Part shown: positions 8,913 through 17,686 of the stretch, in pieces | Numbering within the stretch: the stretch's first letter is position 1 | How the letters are laid out: every line of letters starts with the position of its first letter | From: Spartinivicinus ruber | Lineage (GTDB): Bacteria; Pseudomonadota; Gammaproteobacteria; Pseudomonadales; Zooshikellaceae | NCBI RefSeq assembly: GCF_011009015.1 | Contig: NZ_CP048878.1 | Span: 5,114,354-5,178,353 of the forward strand | DNA: 64,000 bases | Direction of reading: 5' to 3' | Position numbers and translations under genes: made by a program | Notes under the pieces: generated by a model | The model's database searches: none | Told to the model about the DNA's origin: nothing | The model's input: the letters and a program-made list of their open reading frames with translations, nothing else

Positions 8913-9542
8913 TTAAATAATCTTACCAATCGATTTTTCATAGACCTGCGAGCATAGCGCTTTATTTACCAGCGCTCGCAAAGCAGGTACTATTTCCTCC
9001 TCAAACCAAGGATTTTTCCTTAGCCACAAGGTATTTCGTGGTGAAGGATGGGGCAAAGGAAATAGACCAGGTAAACATTGCTGCCAGTTTTTTACCCTTT
9101 CAGTCAGTGTTTTATAATTATCCTGCAAATAATATTGCTGGGCATATTGACCAATCAGCAGAGTTAAGCGGATATCAGGCATATATTGCAACAATTGCTG
9201 ATGCCAGGTTGGTGCACACTCTGGTCTGGGAGGTAAATCGCCACTTTTTCCTTTTCCTGGATAGCAAAAACCCATCGGCATTATGGCTATCTTTCGGACA
9301 TCGTAAAAAGTGTCTCGACCCATCGCCAACCAGTTACGTAATCGATCACCACTTGGGTCATTCCAGGGAATTGAGGTTTTATGTACTTTAGTTCCTGGTG
9401 CCTGGCCTATTACTAACAGCCTGGCTGTTCCACTTACCCTTAATACAGGATTGGGTCCCAGTGGTAACTCTGCTTCACACAATCGGCAGGATTTTACTTG
9501 CTCCACCAATTGAATAAGATTAGGCGTAGACTTCTTTGACAT
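8913..9542 (-). CDS. Uracil-DNA glycosylase superfamily protein
   Basis: This 209-residue protein carries the uracil-DNA glycosylase superfamily signature LLVIGQAPGTKVHKTSIPW followed by DPSGDRLRNWL, where the GQAPG loop corresponds to motif A. A second conserved part, TLLIGQYAQQYYL and LPHPSPRN, matches motif B (HPSPRN-like uracil-recognition segment). It has a CRLC pair near the N terminus and two further cysteines, but not the full, regularly spaced four-cysteine iron-sulfur pattern of family 4 that I would expect, so I call only the superfamily. Likely role: removal of uracil or a related base lesion from DNA. It converges on the upstream kinase gene with 24 bases between them. Confidence 0.75.
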   Translation of the reverse strand: MSKKSTPNLIQLVEQVKSCRLCEAELPLGPNPVLRVSGTARLLVIGQAPGTKVHKTSIPWNDPSGDRLRNWLAMGRDTFYDVRKIAIMPMGFCYPGKGKSGDLPPRPECAPTWHQQLLQYMPDIRLTLLIGQYAQQYYLQDNYKTLTERVKNWQQCLPGLFPLPHPSPRNTLWLRKNPWFEEEIVPALRALVNKALCSQVYEKSIGKII

Positions 9543-9739
9543 AATGACTTAATCAACATCTCTCTAATATTGGTATTGAAACATTGATAAGGATAGCTTC
9601 GCAATCAGTTTCTACACTAGGGCCTGTTAACACGTTACTAGCGAGCTAGCTGCATTTAGTGAATAACAGATATTCAGCCATAAAAAATTAACAATAAATT
9701 AATTAATGTTTATTCCATCTTTAGTTAACAATAAAAGTA

Positions 9740-10770
9740 CCTAATTATCATCATACCTAAGCTATATTTAGTAGCTTACCTGGTAGTGGAGGTGTTCTCA
9801 GTGCTACAAATGCTAGCCTAGGAATAAATTCTACTAAGCTAAATCTTCGATTAAATCGATACTGAAATTCAGCAAGATAACGTTGTGCATATTTAGCGCG
9901 AATAGCATGATAAGTACTACGTAAAGCACTTTTTAAGTTTCCAAGGATGGTGTTAACCCAATAAAATTCAGGTTCCTCTACTGATGCACGACCACCACCG
10001 CATACAATTTTATCATGAAGACAACCTGCTTCTATGACACCATTAAAACAGGCCAGTCCATCGGAGATTACGGTACTGCCCTTGGCCAAATTCTGCCTAC
10101 TCCAAGCCGTTATCTCTTCTTTATTAAACCCTTTTAAAATGCTCAGTTTAATTCGTGTCGGTTGACCTTGTTTTGTTGTTTCTACGGCTGCTACAAAAGG
10201 TATTTTCCCATCTGCTCCCCTACCTCTTTTGCAACCTGTACGCTCACCACCAAGATAGGCATCATCAATTTCAATAAAACCCGACAATTGCTTGGTGCCT
10301 TCTCTTTCTTGCATCACTTTCATGAGCTTATGTTTCATTCTCCAGGCAGCTTGATAGGAAATACCTAAATGGCGATGTAATTCTATGGCTGATATACCTT
10401 TTTTGTCTTGGGAGATCAAATACATCCCTTGGAACCAAGTCTTTAATGGTAATTTGGTTGATTCAAAGATAGTACCTGCAGTTACAGATGTTTGCTGGTG
10501 ACATTTATAGCACTGCTGAAGCTTTCTAGTAGTGAGTTGACAGCATTTGTCGTATCCACAATTGGGGCACTGAAAACCTTCTGGCCATCGCAATTTGTAT
10601 AAGGTATTAAAGCATTGTTCTTCTGTACCATATTGTTTGAGAAACTCGTTTAAACTCAGGCCTTTTTGAAATTGAACTTTGTTGATAGCCATTATTTATA
10701 CCTTCTCAATTAAGTTTCCATGCTGTTCAAATATACAGCAGTTAATGGCTTAGGTATAGTGATAATTAGG
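9740..10770 (-). mobile_element. IS1595-family insertion sequence, copy 1 (complete)
   Basis: The element is 1031 bp long. Its ends form near-perfect inverted repeats: CCTAATTATCATCATACCTA at 9740 and the complement of the right end read CCTAATTATCACTATACCTA, and the match continues three bases further. It is flanked by an 8-bp target duplication TAAAAGTA (9732-9739 and 10771-10778), the size expected for IS1595. It carries one transposase gene on the minus strand. A second copy with the same boundaries is at 51386-52416. Intact ends and perfect target duplication point to recent movement. Confidence 0.95.
9757..10692 (-). CDS. IS1595-family DDE transposase (copy 1)
   Basis: The 311-residue transposase has the two-part IS1595 layout: an N-terminal zinc ribbon with CPNCGYDKC and CYKCHQQT (about residues 42-67), and a DDE catalytic domain with the first Asp in FIEIDDAYLGGERTGCKRGRG, the second in TVISDGLACF, and an Asn/Glu-type third motif near HYWVNTILGNLK-like residues (here EFYWVNTILGNLKSALR). 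It catalyses cut-and-paste or copy movement of its own element. The translated sequence is the same as that of the copy at 51403-52338. Confidence 0.95.
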   Translation of the reverse strand: MAINKVQFQKGLSLNEFLKQYGTEEQCFNTLYKLRWPEGFQCPNCGYDKCCQLTTRKLQQCYKCHQQTSVTAGTIFESTKLPLKTWFQGMYLISQDKKGISAIELHRHLGISYQAAWRMKHKLMKVMQEREGTKQLSGFIEIDDAYLGGERTGCKRGRGADGKIPFVAAVETTKQGQPTRIKLSILKGFNKEEITAWSRQNLAKGSTVISDGLACFNGVIEAGCLHDKIVCGGGRASVEEPEFYWVNTILGNLKSALRSTYHAIRAKYAQRYLAEFQYRFNRRFSLVEFIPRLAFVALRTPPLPGKLLNIA

Positions 10771-10929
10771 TAAAAGTATACTTATAACTTCCCATACGCA
10801 CATTGTGTACTATACTTGCAGCCAACTGCATGAATAACCTATTGCAGGATCAGTTTTTAACTGAACAATAAGCAATACAAAAAAAACTACTGTTCAAAAA
10901 AATAATAGAAACTATCAAAGGACTGAAAA

Positions 10930-11343
10930 ATGAGCGAAGTTATTGCCAAATTCCCAAATGCTCTTGACTCATATGCTATCGATCTTCAAATCGAGAACAT
11001 GTCTAACTTCCATATTCGCAGTTTTGGTTTAAGCTCTTTAACTGCCAGATTTCCTGTCACCTGGGACTCTGTTGGTTCCTTTAATGGACCTGCAACTTTA
11101 GTAAAAACTACTGGGCTTGATACTAATGTGGTATTTTTCAAGTTTAGCGGTTTTAGCAATGGAGAAACTGTTAAATTTAAAGGAATGGACCCAGACTTTA
11201 CCGGAGATATCAGTTCAGGCGTACATAACATTGATATAGAAGGCTCTACCGCTATCGTTCAATTGAGTAATGGCGAAACCCTTTTTGGTAAGTTTGAAGT
11301 AGATCATAAAGGTGATCTTACTGCTATTTTAACTAAAAAGTAG
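10930..11343 (+). CDS. Small unknown protein, beta-rich
   Basis: The 137-residue protein is not recognised. It has no signal peptide or membrane helix, contains no cysteine, and alternates short hydrophobic and polar stretches in a way that suggests a beta-sandwich or jelly-roll fold. The start is well supported by AAAGGA nine bases before the ATG. It stands alone between the IS1595 element upstream and a hairpin downstream, so the insertion 160 bases before it may have altered its promoter. No function can be given. Confidence 0.6.
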   Translation: MSEVIAKFPNALDSYAIDLQIENMSNFHIRSFGLSSLTARFPVTWDSVGSFNGPATLVKTTGLDTNVVFFKFSGFSNGETVKFKGMDPDFTGDISSGVHNIDIEGSTAIVQLSNGETLFGKFEVDHKGDLTAILTKK

Positions 11344-11362
11344 TAATATTATTAGAAGCCCC

Positions 11363-11390
11363 TTAAGCCATAGCGTCTGCTATGGCTTAA
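11363..11390 (+). terminator. Hairpin between convergent genes
   Basis: TTAAGCCATAGC (11363-11374) and GCTATGGCTTAA (11379-11390) form a perfect 12-bp stem with a GTCT loop. It lies 20 bases after the stop of the small plus-strand gene and 24 bases beyond the stop of the minus-strand deformylase gene, so it probably serves both directions. T-runs are weak on both sides. Confidence 0.6.
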
Positions 11391-11413
11391 TATTCGTCCT
11401 AGGTATTAGCAAT

Positions 11414-12070
11414 TTAACTCTTTTTATCATCACTTGATTTAACTGGCTTTTTCGGTAAGTCTTTCAACAACTTCAAACTATTTTTATTTTTCACCAAGTC
11501 AATATATAACTTACCATCTAAATGGTCTGTTTCATGCTGAAAGATTTGTGCAAATAGCCCTGTTGCAATACCTTCTACTTCATCTCCCTCTATAGTGCTA
11601 TAGCTATAACGTATTTTCTTATAACGAGGTACTTGAGTACCGTAAAAATGGGGTACCGAAAAACATCCCTCTACCATTTCTTGTACTTCATTACCAGTAG
11701 GAACATATTTTGGATTGATTGCTACTGTCCAGGGCAAGCTTTCAATATTTTTATCCTTTAATTTTTCTGGGATGCCTTTAGGCACTTGAAAAACAAAAAT
11801 TCGCTTACCAATTCCAATTTGTGGTGCAGCCAAACCAACAGCATGATCCCCTTTTTTTACTTCTGTTAATAAGCGATTAGCAACAGTTTTAGTTTCCTCT
11901 GAGCCAATAAGTGCTGTAGATGACTTCTCTCGTAAAACACCACCAGTATAAGTAAAGTTATTAATATTAACTGCATCCTCAGTTGTTACAGTATTCAGAT
12001 TTGAGCAAGCTGTAATAGACACTGTAGCTATTATAGCTGCAATCTGGACCACTCTATTTGTCGTACACAT
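11414..12070 (-). CDS. Peptide deformylase with a lipoprotein signal
   Basis: The 218-residue protein has all three peptide deformylase motifs: GLAAPQ (residues 79-84), EGCFS with the metal-ligand Cys136, and QHETDH with His169, Glu170 and His173. The enzyme family removes the formyl group from nascent peptides and is normally cytosolic. Here the N terminus instead reads as a lipoprotein signal: a hydrophobic stretch followed by the lipobox ITAC with Cys22, then Ser at +2, which favours outer-membrane sorting. The catalytic set looks intact. It lies 102 bases downstream of the 1212-aa exported protein on the same strand and may be co-transcribed. A housekeeping deformylase would be elsewhere in the genome. 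Substrate and role outside the cytoplasm are unknown. Confidence 0.85.
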   Translation of the reverse strand: MCTTNRVVQIAAIIATVSITACSNLNTVTTEDAVNINNFTYTGGVLREKSSTALIGSEETKTVANRLLTEVKKGDHAVGLAAPQIGIGKRIFVFQVPKGIPEKLKDKNIESLPWTVAINPKYVPTGNEVQEMVEGCFSVPHFYGTQVPRYKKIRYSYSTIEGDEVEGIATGLFAQIFQHETDHLDGKLYIDLVKNKNSLKLLKDLPKKPVKSSDDKKS

Positions 12071-12172
12071 TAAATTAAATACCTTAATATAACCGCCATT
12101 AAATTTTCTTCGTATTAACTATACAAAATATTGTTTACAACATACATACTTTAATTTATGAAAAATTAGCTA

Positions 12173-15100
12173 TTATTCGAACACAACCCTCGCTTCACTG
12201 CTTTTTTCGAAAGTTTTCCCTAACAATGGTGGCTTTTTCAACACCTTACGCATCTTACCTAAAACACCGCCTTTTTGAGGGAATACAACACGAAGCATAT
12301 GTCTGCCGTACTCATAGCTATTAACCACCCCAGCCCCATGATAACCAGTCACTTTTAATTGATTAAAACCTTTATGCTTAAAAGCATCTGAAACACTTTT
12401 GGCTAATGGCTTCAAACTGTCAGAAAACTCTGCATAGCTTGGCATACCTGTCGAAGCTTTATCAAAACTTGTAAGCTGACAGATATCAGCACTCCAGCAA
12501 GATGTAATCCTGATATCTTTATAGTCCAGAGGTAAACCACCATTCTTTAACCTACTGGCCAAATCCGATGTATCTATTGCGCTGCCTGGATTTTTTGTAG
12601 AAATCAAATCAGAAGCTGCCTCACCGTGACCCTGAACGTATATTTTGGTGTCATCTCCTAAGGTACTGAAAAATTTACCCGCACCTTTATTATCTATGAC
12701 ATTATCTGTTTTAGATATCCATCTGTATGATTTTACGATATGATAACTTTTATAATAATTATAAATGGTTTTCTTACTCGATTCCCCAAGTATCTGTTTT
12801 AACTGATCTATACTTAGTATCTCCTCTGCAATCAATGGAATATTTTTAGCTTTAGCAGTATCTTCAATCTTCTTTACCAACTGAAAATAAACTGCATTTT
12901 TTTCATTAGATGCCCACTTAGATAAGCTATTCATAAACTGATCTTTATAAGCACTACTATCGACAATTGTTTTAAGTGGCGCCTTTCCCCCAATCATTTT
13001 AGTTGCATTATCGGAAATGACCATGTTTACAATATCTTCTGTACCAAAAGGCGCATAAAAATATCCCGTTTTACTGTTTCCACCAGCAAAATTTCCTACA
13101 TGATGCAATGTCCATTGATCACTGCTATCTACTTTATATAACCAGTGCTGGTTTGCTTTGGTTTGAGGTTGATATAGGTAATATGAGCTATCAGATAAAT
13201 TCTCTGTCCTGGCATTTCCCGCCACATTATGACTACGCCCTCTTTTCACTAATAGATAATGGCCATCATTAATCTGCAATGCAAACAAATCCTGTTGCAC
13301 TTGTCCGCTGTTGTCCAAATAGTGATACAACTTATTGGTGCTATTTACTCGCTGACCAACATGACTACTTAGATCCTCAACTCGATACTGCTTGTTCAAT
13401 TTACTTACTATCGATTGTTGGGATATATTTACACTGCCTATAGATTCATTCCCCACCCTAGAAATAAGCTTACCACTGAAGCGATTTAACCCATTCGTTG
13501 ACAACCGCTTAACTGATTTACCAATTGCCATTGCAATATCAAGATTTGAAGCATCTAGGGCAATATTTTTCAATGATTTAGCTAGCCCTTTGGCAAAAAC
13601 AGCACTTGCCTTACTTAAGCCTTTAATTCCCTGTTTAACAGCCCCTCGCGCCAATGCTTTAGAAGTCCCCCGCAGGATTGACGTTGATGCTTTAGCACCT
13701 TTAGATAAAGGACCTAAACTTGGGATGATACTCATGGAGTCTGTCACTAGGCTCGATAAAAGATTATTAGGATCAGCGTAATCATCTCCACTTGCTTCAT
13801 TGATAGCTTCTAATGTACTTAACCCAGGTATAAAACCTTTCAAAAAATTTATAAAGATTTGACTGGCAGTCAAATCTTTATAACTTGACTTACTCGCTAT
13901 AAATTGATTCTTAAAATACAGCTGATACTTTTGTTTCATTATGCCCGACTCGATATGGCATATCAGCTCCTCTTTTCTTACATGCTGGGGCACCCCGTCA
14001 GGCATAGAATCATATGGTTTTCTACAACTACCAAAAAGTAGCTCATCAACGTTAGTTTGATACCTTTTGTTTGTCGGGTAAAGTGCTGTAAAAGACCTAT
14101 CCCAGTATGACACTTCCCCCGTTTTTTTATCGATTTTAAACCATGGTGCCCCTTCTTCAGATTGCTTTGGTTTAAAGCCAAGAAATACTGGCTCAGGCAA
14201 GTCATAAATCACTTGACTGCTAAATCTTTGGACTTTGTTAATTCTATAATATTTACCTTGATCGAATTGATCTAATGCACTCTTACCGCCTAGCTGAAAA
14301 ATATCAAGCCGTAAAGTATTCACTTTCAGATCAATAATTTTATCTGCGGACTCATTATAGGATCGACTCCAAATATCATTAAGATCAATTTTATCATTAA
14401 TGCCTAGGTATGGGCTTCCCTTTACAGTAAGGTTATCAAATAGCTGATTATCATTACCCAGGGCGCCGATCATGAGCTTTCCTTGATAATCCTGAGCGTT
14501 TCCAGTTTCAAGAAATATTTTGATGAGTTCCTCTTTGTCTGTCTCACTAGTTAACCGCTCCCAAACATCTAATGACTGCAATATTTCCTGAGCTACTTCC
14601 TTACGAGAAGGTAAACTTATATAACCTTGGGAGTCGAATATAATAGAAAAGTCTGTTTGTGTAACCCAATCAACATATTCAAGCTGAAGTTCATAATTAG
14701 TACGCACATAGGTGACATCAGCAAGCTCAACATTTTTTCCTTGAATTAGCGCAAGCAGTAATGCTGCTTGATATGCAGGAGAATCTAAAAAGGTTTGAGC
14801 AGAAACCTGGTTATAGTTGTTTTGAGATTCATAAAAAACAGCTAGCAGCCCCTCTGGTGTATAATCACTTATATCAACCCCCTTCTCTAGTAATATTTTT
14901 TTGGCCACTGTCGCTTGTACGTTATATATGGAACCATACTTAAAAAAGTAATCTGCCCCAACTTCTTCAAGTGCAATAGCAACCACCAGCTCTGATAACT
15001 CATTATTTTCACCAAAAATAATTTCAGCTATTTCACCGCTTTTCTTCCCCTCTGCTCCACTAATAAATCGAACACCATTATGATCTTGCAATACGATTTT

Positions 15101-15811
15101 ATCTGTTTTTAGACTAAATACAGCATCTGCAAAATTTAGGTTTTGTCTATCTATTGTACGAACTTCTAAATACATAAAGGCAGCGATAATTTGAGGCGTT
15201 ATGAAATCACTTTCTGATCCACTCTCATTTTCAGATGCCACACTAAAGGGTTTCAATTGATCAAATAGCAATAACAACTCCTCACCAGTTGCTGTATCTG
15301 CTTTTGGATTCAAGCTGTCTTGAAGGGTTCGTAGTGCAATAGAGGCTTTAATATTTAGTTCTGTGCCATAAGGAAAATAGCTGTCAAGCCCAACTGCTCT
15401 AAAAGCACTCTTGAGTAATGCTTCAGCAAATGGTTGAGAAAATTCAGTATAGTGTTCTCGGGCTAACTTCTCAATCGTTTTGCCTATGTAAGACACATCC
15501 ATCAAATAACCTGTTTCCTGATCAAACCCCAATCTACTTAGCACCTGATTAGCAGTCACGTCAGGACCAGGAATAAACACGTTATCTGCATATAATTTTC
15601 CTAAGAGGGTGCCATTAATATCATAAGCCTGTTCTGCTACTTCCACCTCACGCTCAATTTCTTCTTCATTAGATAATAAATTGAGATGATAGTTAGTATG
15701 ATTGTTTGATTCGGATAATACCTTATTAATTTGGGATTCTGTAGAATATAAATTAAATGAAATTAAAGTACCAAGACTTACTACTGACAGTTTTTCAAAC
15801 AACTTTTTCAC
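12173..15811 (-). CDS. Large exported protein with clan-CD peptidase-like C terminus, possible toxin
   Basis: This 1212-residue protein begins with a signal-peptide-like segment (MKKLFEKLSVVSLGTLISF). The first 600 residues are not recognised. Around residues 650-780 is an alanine-, glycine- and serine-rich helical stretch (FIPGLSTLEAINEASG onward) of the kind seen as membrane-inserting segments in large toxins. A beta-rich part (LFALQINDGHYLLVKRGR) follows. Near the C terminus a hydrophobic strand runs into GHG (His1062) and a second strand into SCWSAD (Cys1105), the His-Gly and Ala/Ser-Cys pattern of clan CD cysteine peptidases such as the MARTX self-processing domain. That likeness is my inference. 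The deformylase lipoprotein gene follows. It could be a toxin or a surface-processing enzyme. Confidence 0.6.
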   Translation of the reverse strand: MKKLFEKLSVVSLGTLISFNLYSTESQINKVLSESNNHTNYHLNLLSNEEEIEREVEVAEQAYDINGTLLGKLYADNVFIPGPDVTANQVLSRLGFDQETGYLMDVSYIGKTIEKLAREHYTEFSQPFAEALLKSAFRAVGLDSYFPYGTELNIKASIALRTLQDSLNPKADTATGEELLLLFDQLKPFSVASENESGSESDFITPQIIAAFMYLEVRTIDRQNLNFADAVFSLKTDKIVLQDHNGVRFISGAEGKKSGEIAEIIFGENNELSELVVAIALEEVGADYFFKYGSIYNVQATVAKKILLEKGVDISDYTPEGLLAVFYESQNNYNQVSAQTFLDSPAYQAALLLALIQGKNVELADVTYVRTNYELQLEYVDWVTQTDFSIIFDSQGYISLPSRKEVAQEILQSLDVWERLTSETDKEELIKIFLETGNAQDYQGKLMIGALGNDNQLFDNLTVKGSPYLGINDKIDLNDIWSRSYNESADKIIDLKVNTLRLDIFQLGGKSALDQFDQGKYYRINKVQRFSSQVIYDLPEPVFLGFKPKQSEEGAPWFKIDKKTGEVSYWDRSFTALYPTNKRYQTNVDELLFGSCRKPYDSMPDGVPQHVRKEELICHIESGIMKQKYQLYFKNQFIASKSSYKDLTASQIFINFLKGFIPGLSTLEAINEASGDDYADPNNLLSSLVTDSMSIIPSLGPLSKGAKASTSILRGTSKALARGAVKQGIKGLSKASAVFAKGLAKSLKNIALDASNLDIAMAIGKSVKRLSTNGLNRFSGKLISRVGNESIGSVNISQQSIVSKLNKQYRVEDLSSHVGQRVNSTNKLYHYLDNSGQVQQDLFALQINDGHYLLVKRGRSHNVAGNARTENLSDSSYYLYQPQTKANQHWLYKVDSSDQWTLHHVGNFAGGNSKTGYFYAPFGTEDIVNMVISDNATKMIGGKAPLKTIVDSSAYKDQFMNSLSKWASNEKNAVYFQLVKKIEDTAKAKNIPLIAEEILSIDQLKQILGESSKKTIYNYYKSYHIVKSYRWISKTDNVIDNKGAGKFFSTLGDDTKIYVQGHGEAASDLISTKNPGSAIDTSDLASRLKNGGLPLDYKDIRITSCWSADICQLTSFDKASTGMPSYAEFSDSLKPLAKSVSDAFKHKGFNQLKVTGYHGAGVVNSYEYGRHMLRVVFPQKGGVLGKMRKVLKKPPLLGKTFEKSSEARVVFE

Positions 15812-16417
15812 GTTATGTCCAAATTTATTAGTTCAAGACTGATTCAATACATATATCTAGCTTTATTAACATCAGCCATACTACACAAGCAACGCTTTTT
15901 ACAAAACTTACAGTTTGATAGTTAAATGCTTATACAACATTTGCAATATATCTATAAAAAGTAGATTTGTGATAGATATCATAGATAAAGAAAAATAAAA
16001 CTTTCTTTTCTTACTATACTCTTTGCGAATAATTTTGAGGCTTTGTTACCATCATTCTTGACCAGCAAGGATGGTGATAATGCAATTTAGGAAAGGTAGT
16101 ATGGATATCACTAATTAGAGCATCGCAGAAGCAATTGCCGAGGCGTCAACTACCCCAATCATTTAGTTTACTATATTTCAGGGCTTCATCTCTCCGTTGT
16201 CTCACCTAAATTACCCTACTCCGAGAGTATTTACCGACTAATTTTCACACCTAAAAAATAATCCATGATCGGTATAATTTACTAAAGAGTCAATTTAAGC
16301 ATTACACTCAGCCAACAAAAAAATAACCATATATTTTTTTACTACTAAATAAGCCTGTCTTGTTTATACTATAACAATACAGGCTTATTTAATTATTTTA
16401 TAAAGTCTGCTTAAAAA
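15812..16417. other. 606-base intergenic region
   Basis: This AT-rich stretch lies between the start of the 1212-aa gene and the end of the Spo0M-like gene. It should hold the promoter of the minus-strand 1212-aa gene near 15830-15990. A terminator-like hairpin is listed separately. A loose inverted repeat (TTACCATC and GATGGTGATAA) lies near 16046-16080. I saw no convincing reading frame. Confidence 0.5.
16347..16390 (-). terminator. Terminator hairpin after the Spo0M-like gene
   Basis: AAATAAGCCTGT (16347-16358) and ACAGGCTTATTT (16379-16390) form a perfect 12-bp stem 28 bases beyond the stop codon of the minus-strand Spo0M-like gene. The 20-base loop is long, but the arms end in T-rich sequence on the minus strand. 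Confidence 0.6.
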
Positions 16418-16894
16418 TCAACTAAAGTAAGGTAATTGAATCCAACCTGAATCTGGGTCATTACCAAAGCAATCTAGCCCTGCAAATATTTCATACCGAT
16501 GAGTAGCATTAAGCCCACAGTAACAAGGCTTACAATCTTCAGGAAAACTCACAGCCTGAACCCACTCATGTTCCGTGTCAGCAGACAACACTTGTTCCTC
16601 ACTCACTATGTATTCATATTCATAGGTTATCTGCGACCGGTGTTCAGAGTCTGAGATTGACCGTGTATCACCTGCTTGATTGGTTTCGGTATAAGTGACA
16701 TCAACTTCTACTTCCTCTATACCTCTAACTTTTAAGTAAACTTTATCAATTGTTACCGGTTCACTTTTAGTCATAGCGTGAATTACAATATTGAAAGGTT
16801 CATTAAGCTTCGGCTCTTCAAACTCTACTGATACTTCTGCCGCGCCTCCTGTAACCATATTAATTGCAGACTTAAGCTTGCCAAAAACACTCAT
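16418..16894 (-). CDS. Spo0M-like (SpoOM/arrestin-fold) protein
   Basis: The 158-residue protein resembles the Spo0M family, whose members have an arrestin-like beta-sandwich and are widespread in bacteria outside spore formers. The opening MSVFGKLKSAINMVTGGAAEV, the PVTIDKVYLKVRGIEE strand pair and the later VSFPEDC segment fit this family. The chosen ATG at 16894 has AAAGGTGG seven bases upstream; a GTG nine bases earlier would add three residues but overlaps that site. It is shorter than the 250-residue B. subtilis protein. It stands alone with its own terminator. Function in gammaproteobacteria is not established. Confidence 0.65.
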   Translation of the reverse strand: MSVFGKLKSAINMVTGGAAEVSVEFEEPKLNEPFNIVIHAMTKSEPVTIDKVYLKVRGIEEVEVDVTYTETNQAGDTRSISDSEHRSQITYEYEYIVSEEQVLSADTEHEWVQAVSFPEDCKPCYCGLNATHRYEIFAGLDCFGNDPDSGWIQLPYFS

Positions 16895-16903
16895 TTTAAC
16901 CAC

Positions 16904-17686
16904 CTTTCATTCCATTGCAGTAGCAATAACACTTAGTGTTATCAGGTAACCTTTCTATCACTATAGTATGGTTCGCTGCATAATATCTACAAAAGCAACT
17001 GCCTAGAAACAGTTGTATATAACTACATAGTTATTTATTATCCATAAAATCTTAATTTTATATTTCACCACATTTTTTAATGATTTTAGTGGCCACTTTC
17101 CTTCATCCTCATTCATAACTAAAAGCTGGGCTCTCTTAGGCCTGTATGGTTCAGAAAAACGTGCTAACTATTCTCTTTCAGGAGTTTTTTATGCCAACCC
17201 TAAGACATCACTTCTACCTCTTCTGATTTGCTTATCACTTCTTTTCAAAAGCATTTCAATAAATTTTATATTACATTTTGCATCAACAAATATATTTTAT
17301 ATTAGCTCTATATCTAAAAATATCTAAATCACTAAACGCTTGAACTATCACAACTTGATATGGAGGGTAATGCGCCAGCGGCATCAAATAGCTGCCTTTT
17401 ATGCAGTTAGCTAAATTCTTGGTAACCAAGAATATCTTTATTACCACCAACTACCATGTCATTTAATTGATAGCTCCCCTCCAACACTCTGAATTACCAA
17501 AGTGGCTTTATGCTAAATAACAGCTATAGCCTGCACTCTATACTTTCATTATTTAACTTCTAAAAAATAATACCCTTCTGCTATAAAAAGAGCTTATCAG
17601 CCAATGATTATTATTAACCTCTATACTAAATATGTAATTTAGATAAAAGTTTTCATTAAAAAACATCATTTTTTGGATATAGCCCA
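16904..17686. other. 783-base region without a supported gene
   Basis: AT-rich DNA between two divergent genes. The part near 16910-17000 should hold the promoter of the Spo0M-like gene, and the part near 17580-17680 that of the solute-binding protein. A very short frame of 11 codons at 17191-17226 with an AGGAG before its ATG was noticed but not accepted. Nothing else was recognised. Confidence 0.5.

Noticed and set aside
12173-15811. RTX or MARTX toxin call for the 1212-aa protein.
   Set aside because: No glycine-rich RTX nonapeptides were found; only the His/Cys pattern of the C-terminal domain supports a link.
17191-17226. An 11-codon frame with AGGAG before its ATG, reading MPTLRHHFYLF.
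   Set aside because: It is too short to support by sequence alone. It lies about 460 bases from the next gene, so it does not look like a leader peptide, and no attenuator hairpin was evident.
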